DNA of 64,000 bases from assembly GCA_024036415.1 (NCBI GenBank), contig JAMWET010001215.1:95001-159000 (forward strand), read 5' to 3'. The stretch comes from Prochilodus magdalenae (taxonomy: Eukaryota; Chordata; Actinopteri; Characiformes; Prochilodontidae). The position numbers and the translations under genes are program-made. This document shows, in pieces, positions 52,300-63,660 of this stretch (the first letter of the stretch is position 1; every line of letters starts with the position of its first letter). The notes beneath the pieces were generated by a model. It worked only from the letters and a program-made list of their open reading frames with translations. It was not told the DNA's origin and ran no database searches.

Positions 52300-53000
52300 A
52301 GTCATCGTCAAACCAGTTTTAAGTCTTTAACCTTTAAACATATAAAAAATGCCCTAGAGTTTTAGTGAGCTTAAATTTGTAAGGCAGCCAGAGTACTTGC
52401 TTTTAAGTTCTAACACTGTACATTAGATTTTCTTTTGTTTTCTGCAGAAGTGGCATTATTGTATCTGCTTTACTAAAACACTGTTTCTTACTCTGTGCAT
52501 TTGGTCTTCAGCTGCGATTGTGTTTGTATTTGCCAATTTATGGCATTGTTGTCTTACAAGCATATCCCACAGGCTTTATCCATGTCACACATATTCCCCT
52601 GGCTGCATACGCACACAAGCAAACAAACAGATGAGTCTTAGAAGAAGGCTGGCCTGCACATGGAGATTTTGACCAAAAAACAGACCAAGACAAAGAGCAG
52701 ACCCTCAAATTAAAGTGTTTTGTATCAAGGCTGCACAATACTTACAAAATACTCTGTACTCTGTACTGATGTCACAGGATGTGCAATACTCTCGGCAAAG
52801 CATGTATTGCAGATCCTGTGCCTAAAGTGCCTAAAGAACTCTGACAAACTGTCTGTTTCATTACAAGTAGAGCACAGTTAAGCCTGCTTGATTGAAATGA
52901 TATTGCAATAACTATTAACAAACAATGTATCAAGCAGCGCTGGTGTCTGTTTTGGTGTATGTGTGTATAACAGAGTGCTATAAAGAAGATAGTGCTCATA
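52300..53000. other. Intron 2 sequence, nothing recognised
   Basis: Unique-looking sequence without supported genes or named repeats. Confidence 0.4.
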
Positions 53001-53610
53001 AACCTTTGGGGCAAACTGTAGTCATGCTTAGTAACTGTTGCCTCCATGGAGCATCATCAGAAAGAAGCCCGCGGCCTTCTGCACCGAGACTCCAGCTGGA
53101 GAAAGAAAATTACAGCCCCGCTCAGACATTAAGACAAGTATTCCACGTCTCTGGAGCTTCAGCGCAACTAGGTCAGTCTCCTAATGAAATCCACCAAGTG
53201 TACCCGTAACCAGCTGAATCCTGAGCTGAGATGGAGAGGGAGTGAAAATGCCCCTCAGCATGTTTCCCCTGCTTGCTCGCAGCTTTTTTTTTTTTTTTAA
53301 ATCAGGACTTCATGTTTAAAAAGTGCCAAAATGCAGAATATATTATCATGAAAATTGCTGTTCCACTTCCATATCGCATATGTGTGTTTCCATGCTGCAT
53401 GAAAATCGCTCTCTTTCTCTCTCTCACTCTCTTGCGCGCTCTCTCTCTGGCGGCTGGTGTTGGTACGTATTCAGTAGACGGCTCAGCCTCAGTGATGAAT
53501 GCCATCTACCTTAAGCTCACAGGTGCAATACCCCCTTCCGCTAGCGCGACATGAATATTTCAGTGACGCCCTGCCAGTTCACCTCCTGGAACTGAAAGCT
53601 CACCTGAAAC

Positions 53611-54322
53611 TAGGGATGCACCAATTCAACCTTTTCTTCACATGTGCCAGTTGGATTATCTGAAATGGTTTCTGAGTTTGAGGTCTGCAGGGCGTGAAGT
53701 CAAAGCCCAAACCCTGTACCTATGACTTTGAGACCTAACGAGGCTTGACTGGAAAAAGTCTTTTTTATTTTGTCCAGAATATAAAAATAATTAGCTAGGC
53801 TTTGTTGTGCATAACAAGAGAGAGTGCTAGATATGCATCGACTTATCAGCTGGTGACTGGGATTGGCTGGTTTTCAGCTTGATTGGTGCTTGACGTTGTG
53901 CAACAGCAGCACAGACACAGCCACACACCCACATACACACACGTTGTCAACGTGAAAGTTCTTCACAGTGTGTGGAGAACTTGTTTTAATCTTGTCACAC
54001 CCATAAGCAACTGCTACGAGCTGTTATGAGAAGGTTGTATATACCATATAGCATGTAGATTTGATAGGGTATATATTGTAGCCTTTGTCTCTATTAAAGA
54101 CACTGCAGCATTTTCCCCACAAACTGACTTTTTATTAAGTGCTGTATTTGGCCACAGCTTGCCTCACACATGGAATGAAAAGCAGTAAGCTCAGCCATGC
54201 CTTTTTCTAGCTGTCTGGGTCGACTTTTTCTGAACTAAGCTTAAAACAAAAGGCATTTTTCGGTCTTTACTATAAAAGTTCCTCTTGAGTCCACCGAGAA
54301 AATTGCAATCAGTGCATCTCTA
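53611..54322. mobile_element. Probable hAT-type non-autonomous element
   Basis: Left end TAGGGATGCACCAATTC and right end CAATCAGTGCATCTCTA are imperfect inverted copies and resemble the TAGRGATGCACCGAT ends of a common fish hAT group. The interior GGCTGGTTTTCAGCTTGATT also has that look. The flanking octamers (CCTGAAAC, GAGAGCAC) do not match well, so the duplication has decayed or an end is misplaced. No transposase is present. Confidence 0.5.
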
Positions 54323-54329
54323 GAGAGCA

Positions 54330-55010
54330 CAATATAGAAAGTACATGAGAGTATATGAAAATTATGTAGACATATTGTTTGTAATAAAAACTAATACATC
54401 TAGTCTATAAATATCAAACCAGAGCCAGAATTTGTATATGAAAATTTGTTCCAAACCCCACCTGAAACCTGCTATGTTGTTGGGCCCATTTATGTCAGGT
54501 AGCAGAGCTCTAATTTAAGTAGCGATCTGATACCAGCACATTGTCAAATTGTAAAGATAGATACTATCACTACATATACTGGTAGATAGCACACTCTGAC
54601 TACATAACAATACAGGATAAAACAATGTTAAACTTTGATATTATGTTTTGCGGTTCTTAACGTATTTACAAGTTTTGCAAAAACAGAGTTATTTATTAAT
54701 CATCTTTAAGACACCAAAAATGGCTCTTCTCTTCCAACATTTGAGCAACTTTTTTTTTTTAAACTTTCTCTTATTGATTTAGCAAAAGTCAATGATACTA
54801 ATATAAGGAGTGGCACTTGTAGAACTGCACCTTTTACATACTGGTTTATCTGGCTTGGAATAATTTATTTTTAACCATAATACAGTCGGCAGTATGAGTA
54901 ATCAGAAAGTAGGTGAGTGAATTCATTCCAATACAGTTCGAGAGAGGTATTTGGTTTTGGATTGATTTCAGCACCCCAAAATCTCAACACTGATCAGGTT
55001 CTTTTTAATA
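54330..55010. other. Intron 2 sequence, nothing recognised
   Basis: AT-rich sequence without supported features. Confidence 0.4.
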
Positions 55011-55019
55011 AGGTCATTA

Positions 55020-55960
55020 ACTGCAGTAGTGCATTTGATCTGTACAGAAACTTCTTCTGGGTTCACCTGTGAACGTGCAAGATGCTCGTGTTCAACACCA
55101 CGCCCTCCATCATGAAAACGGGATGAGTAAACAACATGTGTTTCCGTTTACTGTACCTGGCTGATCCCACAGGGGGGAAAAGCCCAGAGCCGACCGTGAA
55201 AACACTCCCTGCAGGTGTGGAAATAAAAGCCAAGGCTAAAAATACAGCCGGCAGCTGGGAGTTATTTGGAGTAGGTTGTGTGTGTGTGCGCGGAGAAGAG
55301 CGCTGGAGTCCAGCTGGGGAGGCAGGTGTGTACGAGCTGACCGACAGAAAGCTGCCTATTTAGTCGCTTCGCAATCCTTCAAAACAGATGCCTCGCCAAC
55401 CCGCCTCGCCGTTTGCTCAATTTCCTTTTGTGTTGACTCATGCATAGCTTATTTGTGCTAGAGTTCTTTTTTTTTATACAGATGAAAGATGGCCGCGTTG
55501 TAAAGTTTGCGCTGGGAGGGAGAGATGAGGAAAGAGAAAAGGGCGAGGATGTTGCTTGCGGTTTCTGTGCAATCGACCATTCCCCTTGACAGTTGTGCAC
55601 ATCACTGAGCTCGACTGGGGAGATAAAAGCGTTTCGCCATGAAACTGGACTTTTACTCGCTGCACTGTTGTTTATATGATGCGGCCTGTATTGCCGAGTT
55701 GCTGCAGGGTATCCACTGGACTGCACTATGCTAACCTGCAAAGAGACCTTTTCGGGTCATGTGACCATCATTTCTCACATATACTGCCTGAAGGACAGAC
55801 GGGAGATGACCCCCCGCTACTTCTTCTAATGAGTTCATATACAAATGACCTCCCTCCCTCTACTTTTGTCTCTTGATTGACAGCAGGGGTTCCCCCTGAC
55901 CCACATTTGCATCTGTTGTGGCGACCTACATAAACTGAGGAAGATGAGTGATGAGTGAAG
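55020..55960. promoter_or_regulatory. Candidate enhancer region with PBX-PREP decamer
   Basis: About 900 bases of complex sequence. It contains TGACAG at 55587-55592 and, at 55874-55883, TGATTGACAG, an exact match to the PBX1-PREP/MEIS decamer. Neighbouring sequence has CpGs and an ATTTGCAT octamer-like site (near 55905). Overlapping short frames on both strands look non-coding. Function inferred. Confidence 0.45.
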
Positions 55961-55999
55961 CATTGTGAACCAGAAATCTCTGTCATCTTTACCCAGGCT

Positions 56000-56170
56000 G
56001 GTTTTTCACAGCCCGCTCTGCCTGGGCTGCATTTTCATATTCCTTTGCATGCAGGCATCTGAGCCAAGCTACGAACCACCGCCCCCCCTCCACCTCACTG
56101 GGGAGTCAAGTTGGTAATGCTGTTAACACTAATTAGCAAGATTAGCCTCAGCGCTAATCCTCAACCCAAC
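56000..56170. promoter_or_regulatory. Candidate conserved non-coding element
   Basis: Complex sequence with ACTAATTAGCAAGATTAGCC and CAGCGCTAATCC near 56130-56160 (three homeodomain-type cores within 30 bases). Function inferred. Confidence 0.3.
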
Positions 56171-56923
56171 ACAATGATGTTTAGAAAAATCCCATGTTTT
56201 GACAATTGTTTGAAAATGTGAGAAATGCATTTATTCAGCAGTGCCAAATTTAAATAGAAAGCAATTCATCTACATCTGTTGCTTGTATTGCGATTCAGGC
56301 ATAAATTAGGCTAGTGTTATCTAAAATAGCAACTCTAACTGCATCTGCACAAATTCCGCAATTCTCTTCATCGCAGTGCAGCACACCATCCACTACTTTT
56401 CATGCCCAACCATCTCTCTCCTTTTTGACAACTTTCTAAGTCTCGTCACAGAGAGCAGCATTAGTTATTTTAGGAATAAGAACAAATTGTGATTGGCATT
56501 TTGAAACAAACAGCTCCAGCACCGAGCACTGAATTTCTGCGTCTTTTCTCCAGAGCCTGCATAAAAACCACATCCACAAAACACTGGTCTCCAGTGAGCT
56601 TCTGCAGCCTAGATGGAAGTTGTAATGAAGTTTGATGGCTCACATTGTTTTTTCCTAGTTATTGCCCAGAGCAGGGTTAGCAAAGGCAGCAGTATGTGTA
56701 CCACAGCTTGCAAATGGGATGTCCCAAAGGGATCCCACTTATACTGACAGATCCACAATGAATCACAGATGCTTAACAATATAGTGAGAAAAAGTTCCTT
56801 GTGTTTTCCTACCGAGCCTTCTTCTGTCCCAAGCAGATCCCTGATTCCTTCTCTAATTAGCTTGTGATAATTATTTCTATTTTGCTTTCACAGTGATCTT
56901 TCTGTGGAACTACAGTATAAAAT

Positions 56924-56989
56924 AAAGGTTCCTAAATGTATCTTGGCTTGGATGTACAAGCCAAGATACATTTATCTACTTAAACCTTT
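56924..56989. repeat. Long perfect hairpin (18-bp arms, extended stem)
   Basis: TAAATGTATCTTGGCTTG (56933-56950), a 6-base loop, and its exact reverse complement (56957-56974). A second 7-bp pairing, AAAGGTT (56924-56930) with AACCTTT (56983-56989), extends the stem across an asymmetric bulge. Confidence 0.92.
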
Positions 56990-57219
56990 TGTTGGTATTG
57001 AACCTTGGTATGTTAAATGGAGTTCAGAGCACATGGTGAACAATTCCAGTGACTCTAGTGATAGCTGTTGAATATAGCTTCTCATTAAAAAGATAACAAG
57101 CCTTTGTGCAATCGTAGCCTGAAGCCAGCCATTCTGACTACCTCACCCTATTGTGCCCTCAATTCTGATTGCTCTCTTGATGAGGGAGCGCCTTAATTTC
57201 AAGGATGAGAATATGAGGG

Positions 57220-58250
57220 TTTGCTGTTACTTTATTATATACATACTGTATATAGCAAACCAGACAAAAAACATACCTAATAGCATGTAATACCTCTACA
57301 AGCACAAATAACCATTACAATTCCATTTGGCATGGACTGGGCGAGGTCCTGGATGTAGGCCACATCAGTGCTCAGCCACTATTTCATCAAAGAATTGCAC
57401 AGTTGGGCAAGATTTGGTGGATGCCCTCCCTGACACAATTCTGAGGAGAGTTTCCTGTAGACTGGAATTAAATACACACATATGGAATGAGACATTCACT
57501 GCACTGTACCACTTCTTCGTCACTCACATCCTGCAAGTATTTATAGCCCCATCATTCTCGTGCAGCGCCATCTACCACCTTACTACCACCTTAAACACAC
57601 AAGGTGACACATTTTTTGTCTACTTTCTCTCAAACTATGAGGATGAAAGCCTAAAGTGCCGTTCTAAGACACATGAAACTTCTTAATGAAAAAGTTCATT
57701 AGGCTGTAACAATGTTAACTTTGTTACACCAGCTAACAGAGGTTTGCATTGGCTACATTGAAAATACTAAAAATGTTAAAAAAGCAAACATTGATCTTTT
57801 TTATACATTATATTATATTGATAAACTTTTCAGTATACTTGCTTATAAATTAGAAAAAAAATTCAAATAAATATTAAATTATTCCCAGTCCTGCTATATA
57901 GCACCATTCAGATTAATCGAAACAAATGGAAACTAATTATAATAATCATCAGAGTTTGTGCTGTGGTATATCCTCAAGAACTGATAAATATACTCATAAA
58001 CCATCAGCCATAGAAAAGACAGACAGCTATAGAGACCCTCTAAACAGCAACCATCAGTTAATTTAAAAATGTACTATTTTACTAATACATTTAAACATTT
58101 TTGCTTGTGAATTTTGCTCATTCCAACTTAATCACAAGCTTCAGCAAGATAAACATTGTGATATGTATTGCATATAGTGAAAATACAGTCACATTTCTGC
58201 CACCTTTCTCTACCCTAATGTACATTTCATTTCATATCCAACCTTCTTTC
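57220..58250. other. Intron 2 sequence, possible old repeat at left
   Basis: 57230-57440 contains TTCCATTTGGCATGGACTGG and GAGGTCCTGGATGTAGGCCA, which feels like part of a dispersed fish repeat, but I cannot name it. The rest is AT-rich with no features. Confidence 0.3.
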
Positions 58251-58259
58251 TCTCCTCCA

Positions 58260-58660
58260 TTCTTACTAGAGATGTAATTTGCCCCTCACCGGCAAAGCGA
58301 TGTGCGGGGGCTCATCATGAGACATGCAGATCATTTGTTTTGAATAGCTAACTGTAATGATCGGCCCCTTTTTTCCAAGTCAAGGTTAAAGAACATGCTC
58401 TGGATGCGGTTTAATGGAGCTTCCATTCCCTCTACTCCCTCTACTTCTATTTTTTTTTCTCACCGAACCCTCTTCTTTTTCTCTCTACTCCATTTAACAC
58501 GTCCTCTGCCAGATCCGTTGAGTCGTGGAACGCACTTCCTCAAACCTCCTGGCATATATTGTCATGCTTTTCCGATGGTTTTTGACGTGCAGCTTATTTC
58601 TGAACGTGTTTAGCACAGAGGCGTTTATCTGATAGGCTCCGATGTTGACAGTACGCAAAA
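58260..58660. promoter_or_regulatory. Candidate conserved non-coding element
   Basis: Complex CpG-bearing sequence with CTGTAATGATCGGCCCC and a TTGACAG site (TGACAG 58646-58651). Its right part (58577-58616) has a diverged copy at 58989-59029. Function inferred. Confidence 0.35.
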
Positions 58661-58704
58661 GCGGGTTTGGAAGAGGTTTGCATGGTTGCGGAGGGTGCTG
58701 TGCT

Positions 58705-58730
58705 GTTATTTATTTATTTATTTATTTAGG
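58705..58730. repeat. (TTTA)n microsatellite
   Basis: About six TTTA units. Confidence 0.85.
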
Positions 58731-59099
58731 GTGTTTTTATTTTTTTTGTTTAGAGGGAGGCGGATAGGAAAGCACACTAGTACAGCAGTGGCCCCAGGGC
58801 GTGGCAAGTGGCCTAATCCTTCTTTAATCTGCACACTCTGAGTAAATAACTGATTAGCCAGTGACACACTAACACACGCATGCATATACAAAGCATCATC
58901 AAACATTTACAGCCAAGAGCTGTTATTTTGTCCCACCTGATTTAAAGTGTATATTTGGTTGCCAGTGTCATCTATAACACGGGCGTCAGGTTTTTTGATG
59001 CACAGTTTATTTTGGAGTGTGTTTGGCACTGTGAAGTGCTTAGCCAGTGAATCAAACATCTGTCATTCGTTTGCATTCTAAACAAGTCGTAAAATAAAG

Positions 59100-60000
59100 T
59101 CGTAGTCTAGCAAATACTATTTCCAGTAATAGTGCAAGCACAGGCACCAAGACCTACTGAGTTATAACTGTTTACAGTTAGCATTTCATTCATTTCTGAA
59201 AAGGTACCTTTACAGGAGAGAAGGAGAATATTTTCTTAACTTCATTTTAACTATATTCTCGTAAAGAGCTGTACTGTGATATGTCACAACTGTGCTAATA
59301 TTTTTGTATCCATTTTATTTTTGTTGAATGTTTTTATATTTGTTGAGTTGTTTGCATGTTTTGAACAACATGCTTTCAAAATGCAACCATATAAGAAAAC
59401 CATTATTATTTATTTTGAGCATTCTTTTGATTCATTAGTCAAAAACAATTTGTCAACCTTATGACGTTAATGTAAATTAACAACTTTTTAATAATTTTAC
59501 AAGCACAAAAACCAAAGTGCGAGTTATAGTGTCTATATTTCCTGTATTTTAGTGTTTTTCTTTTACTGTATTTTGCTGTAGTTTCTCCACAAATTTTACT
59601 TTGAGCCATTTTTGTTAATCCATTTGGCAAAGCTGTCCTCTGTGAAGGGTGCTAAAACAAAAACCAATGCAAATAGGAGGTTCATACCTATAACCTCCAT
59701 ACATATGTAACATGTAAACAATAATATAGCTTCTGCTTTATAAGTACAGTCCAACAGTACAAGCAATATGAGGAATGTCATTAAACCTGTTCTTTTACTG
59801 AATAAACTGTTATTTTAGAGTAATATTTCAGAACCTTTTTATCATCATCATCTTGACGATAGCAACACCGCACTGCTTGTAGAACATAGTAAAAATAATG
59901 TGAAGATTAGCCTAAACCCACAAAAAGGTTGCTGTGATGAAATAACGACACCTGCAAAAGTAAAAGGAGCAGAAAACGATGCTGAATCAAATAAAATCAG
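59100..60000. other. Intron 2 sequence, nothing recognised
   Basis: AT-rich unique sequence. Confidence 0.4.
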
Positions 60001-60419
60001 AGGCTCAAAAATGAGTCCTGAGTCCTGAGTCCTGCTTTCGTTTACAGTACTTCAGTGTAACTTCTCAGTCCATCTTTCCCCTCTGTTCTCTTTTTGGATG
60101 CTCTGAGCTAAAATAAAATGATCACCAAAGTACATAATCACAGAAGTAGTATCATTATGATTTGAAAATAAGAACAAATCCATCAAATGTATACATTTAA
60201 CTGAGAACATGTCACTGGTTACTTCTTGGTAGCAAGGCATGAGTTTACACCTCTGTCAATGCATTACAGTGATTTTCCAATGGTGTTAATGTGCATTACC
60301 TCAGAGACCTTGGTGTCATATGCAGGCGCACATGTTCCAGAGGAGGCAGACACCACAGGCAATTGTCTCTGTGTGTGCAAGTGGCCATATGGTGCTTGTC
60401 CTTGTGCCATAGCTTAAGG

Positions 60420-60815
60420 GAGACGCTCCCCTGGAGACGAGAGGTTATTGTAGTTTGAAATGAATCCCATCCCATGTACCCCGCATAGACACCCCCCGCC
60501 CCGCTTCATCCAGCTTGGCGCATTACGTTTAATAGGACTTTGTTAGGAAATACAGACAAAAAGAACTTCCAATCAAACAGGTAGACTTTAGCAAATACTG
60601 TCAGATGGTTGTAGCGTCATCAAGCCCCGCCACCCCGTCGAAAAAAGGGGGAAAAAAACACCCCGCTTCGCTTGTCGGGCCCCTTTCCGTCTGCCTCCAG
60701 ATGTGGTTTAATTTACTGCGACTCAGCTAATTATGGTAATTAAGGATTAATTACTGTTAATTACTTTCACATAAACTCATCACCAGTCAAAGAGCAGCGC
60801 CTTATGAAATGTGCC
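60420..60815. promoter_or_regulatory. Candidate enhancer with four phased TAATTA sites
   Basis: Complex, partly CpG-rich sequence containing TAATTA at 60728, 60737, 60748 and 60758, that is four palindromic homeodomain cores at 9-11-base intervals. No coding potential. Function inferred. Confidence 0.45.
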
Positions 60816-61109
60816 ACGCGTGCAAACACACAGCATGGGGACACACACAGGGTCCACTTTTTACACGACTGGTCGGCCATATAGCAGCCCTCAACAGGGC
60901 CACAAACAGGCCAGAGCCTTCAATCTTACCCACAATCACCTCAGAGTGTCTCACGCCTGCACACACCACTGCACTGCATCACTAGCACTTTGCCTAGCAT
61001 TACTGCTTACTAATTTCTATACTGATATCAGCAAATATGATCTTGGATCCTTTTTAATAGACCTGCCCAAAACGTTATGTCGTTGTGTATCAACAGCGGG
61101 ATGCTTTTT

Positions 61110-61135
61110 TCTTCTATATATATATATATATATAG
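61110..61135. repeat. (TA)n microsatellite
   Basis: About nine TA units. Confidence 0.8.
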
Positions 61136-61659
61136 TTAATATGTGCCTTCTCTGCATTTCTTTTCACCCAGGTCACTGCTTGGATAATCAGGTAGTGTCT
61201 TAAAAATCAATCCTGCAAAATTCACACCCAAATAGATTAGTGTCTAATAGATAAGGGTCTATCTGGAGTATAGTATTTAGCAAGCTTCCCAAAACCATGA
61301 TATATTAAATAAAATAACTTAAAATACTGTGGTGTTGAGCTTGTAATATCATCATCAACACTGTATTGATAACATATTATTATATAGTATAAATAACAAA
61401 CATACAATAAATAACATGTGACAAGTGATTCTAAGCTCCTAGTAAACATATATTTACTGAAAGGCACCCTTGAGTTTCAGACAGATGCTGTTAATTTAAA
61501 CCTATGATGATGACTTTGGTTGATTTCTGCTCTCTGAACTTTGAAATGTACAGTTATTATCCAGAGTTATCTTCATTTCCAGCATTTAGTGAGAAATTAG
61601 AAAGCTTTGCTGCGTTTGATTAGTCGTTTAGCTGTCTTTGTTACTTTGTTTGTTCCGTT

Positions 61660-62125
61660 GTGCGAATGTCACACAGCAGGTCCTCATTCGTGGAAAAAGA
61701 TGACTCGATTTCCACGGCTGCGGGAGGTGGCTGCGTGCTTCAGACTCTGTTTGCTGTCCTCATAAAGCAATGTACAGAGCACGACGCATACAGATTCCCC
61801 AAGGAGTCGATCCGGAGTCGTATTAATGCACCTTCTCCCATTTGGTAAACAGGCGCCACACACATGCAGCGGATGACAGAGAAGAAATCATTGCGTGCCA
61901 GCTCGATTAGATTAGTAAAATTCACTGGGAGCGGAGGGGGAAGAAGCAAGCGTGCATAATTAATTCTGACTTTGATCACTGTCGCTGCCTCTCAAAGGGA
62001 TCATTTCCCATCTCCGGCTCTTTAAGAAGCAAAACATTATGGACTGGCTCTGGGAACGCACGCCTTATCGGGTATTAATCAGCACCCCATACTGATGCTG
62101 ACTCTATTGATAACTGTATAATGGC
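61660..62125. promoter_or_regulatory. Candidate conserved non-coding element
   Basis: About 450 bases of complex, CpG-bearing, repeat-free sequence with GCATAATTAATTCTGACTTT and GGTATTAATCAGCACC, the latter containing ATTAATCA (62074-62081), the reverse of the HOX-PBX consensus TGATTAAT. Not coding. Function inferred. Confidence 0.45.
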
Positions 62126-62129
62126 CTCC

Positions 62130-63340
62130 GTTACTGGATAATGGAAGTTTTTGTGTGTTTCTTTTTTGCTTGGTCATCGTTTCATGACCACTCACAGTGT
62201 ACTGAATGAGCTACTCATGCATTTGGACCTTGTGATTGCATCTCTGAAAGATTCTCATGTAAAAGCTAGCCAAGGCTATTTACCTAAGGCTAGTAAAATT
62301 GTATCATGTCATATACAAGCCTGTCTAGAGTGTCTTTATTTATCCAGCATTTTTTCACAAAATATGAAATTAGTGTGGGTTTGTGTACCACAGATTTAAA
62401 AACATTTTCCAGCCTCTTTCTTTATTTCTTAGAATTAAATAGTGAGCTTTTTTGAATTTAGTACTGATATATTTATATAAGCTCTGCTCTGGTTGGCTCC
62501 CATGTATTACATCTCATAACAAGAAAATGTTATACCTTTTCTACATCTTACCAAAATCTTTCAAATCAAATATGCTTTACAATCATTTGTTGTGAGGTTG
62601 TAAGGTTGTGAAGAAGCTGAAATATAATATTGCTCCATGCAAGCTGACACTGTTGCACACCATCATTTGGCAGTTTTAGGCCACGTGTATTAATATTCAT
62701 ATTTCAGCTTCTTAACATCTCCTTAACTTGCTTTTTCACTATGTAATGTCATTTCATGCATTCTGTTACAGAAGCATTCGTTTTTTTTATAGTGTGTATG
62801 TCACGTATTGGCTTCCTTGTAGCAATATTCATATTGTGGCTGCTTAATTTGCAGTCCAGACAGTCCACTGTCGTGTAGATAGGACTAAACGTATTACACT
62901 CATTGGCATATAGAAAAATGCACTATGAAGAATTCAGACCTGGACTTAATATGGCTAATATGGCTGTGATGCCAACTTCAGAATGCTGAAAAGGTGGATA
63001 TTTGTAAATATGATGTTTAAGGTTATTATTTCAGATTGTGCTGTGGTTAAGTTATTCATTTAAAGGTATTCATTTGAAATAGATTACACCCAACTAAAGT
63101 TTATGTAAACATAACTGCACAAACTGAACTCAAAAGTAATGACTCATAGACTATATGGACTGTATAGACTGAAGGGTGAAGTGTATGCTGAACTTTAACT
63201 GTGTTTACATACTACTTTGAACTTATTTTAAAAAGGCAAAATTATTCAGTTTACCATGGTATGGTAAAAAATGCAAAAAGAAAGACAGGAAAAAAAATGA
63301 AGCAGGACTTTGATAGCCTGGGGCTCGTGCATTGCCTATT
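62130..63340. other. Intron 2 sequence, nothing recognised
   Basis: AT-rich unique sequence, no features supported. Confidence 0.4.
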
Positions 63341-63359
63341 TTAAATAACAAATTCCTTT

Positions 63360-63660
63360 AATGAAGGCTTTAAGTGGAAGTGCTCAGCTTGAAATGATCT
63401 TTCCCGTGGCGCTGGGCTGGCTGCCTGGTGGAAGACCGCCCAAACCCCCCCAAGCTTCTTCCTGCCCTGCCTCAGCCTGCACTCAACCAGCACCGAGCCG
63501 GCCTCTGCCAGCGCCGGGCCCACGCGCCATGCTAATCACTGTTATTAGCCGTAGCTGCAGGAGATAGCAGTACTGCAAGAGCATCCGACTAGGGATGAAA
63601 AGAGCGATCAGCTACAGAACGGAATTAGGCGCTTTCTGGGGTAAATGTACGATCAGAGAC
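63360..63660. promoter_or_regulatory. Candidate conserved non-coding element, GC-rich
   Basis: GC-rich island (GCCGGGCCCACGCGCCATG near 63513) followed by CTAATCACTGTTATTAGCCG and TTAGGCGCTTTCTGG, bounded by AT-rich DNA. Short open frames on both strands, one proline-rich, have no family resemblance. Function inferred. Confidence 0.35.

Noticed and set aside
57327..57686. 119-codon plus-strand open frame
   Set aside because: No recognisable domain; its left part looks like an old dispersed repeat.
60013..60033. Three tandem copies of GAGTCCT
   Set aside because: Too short and isolated to support any function.
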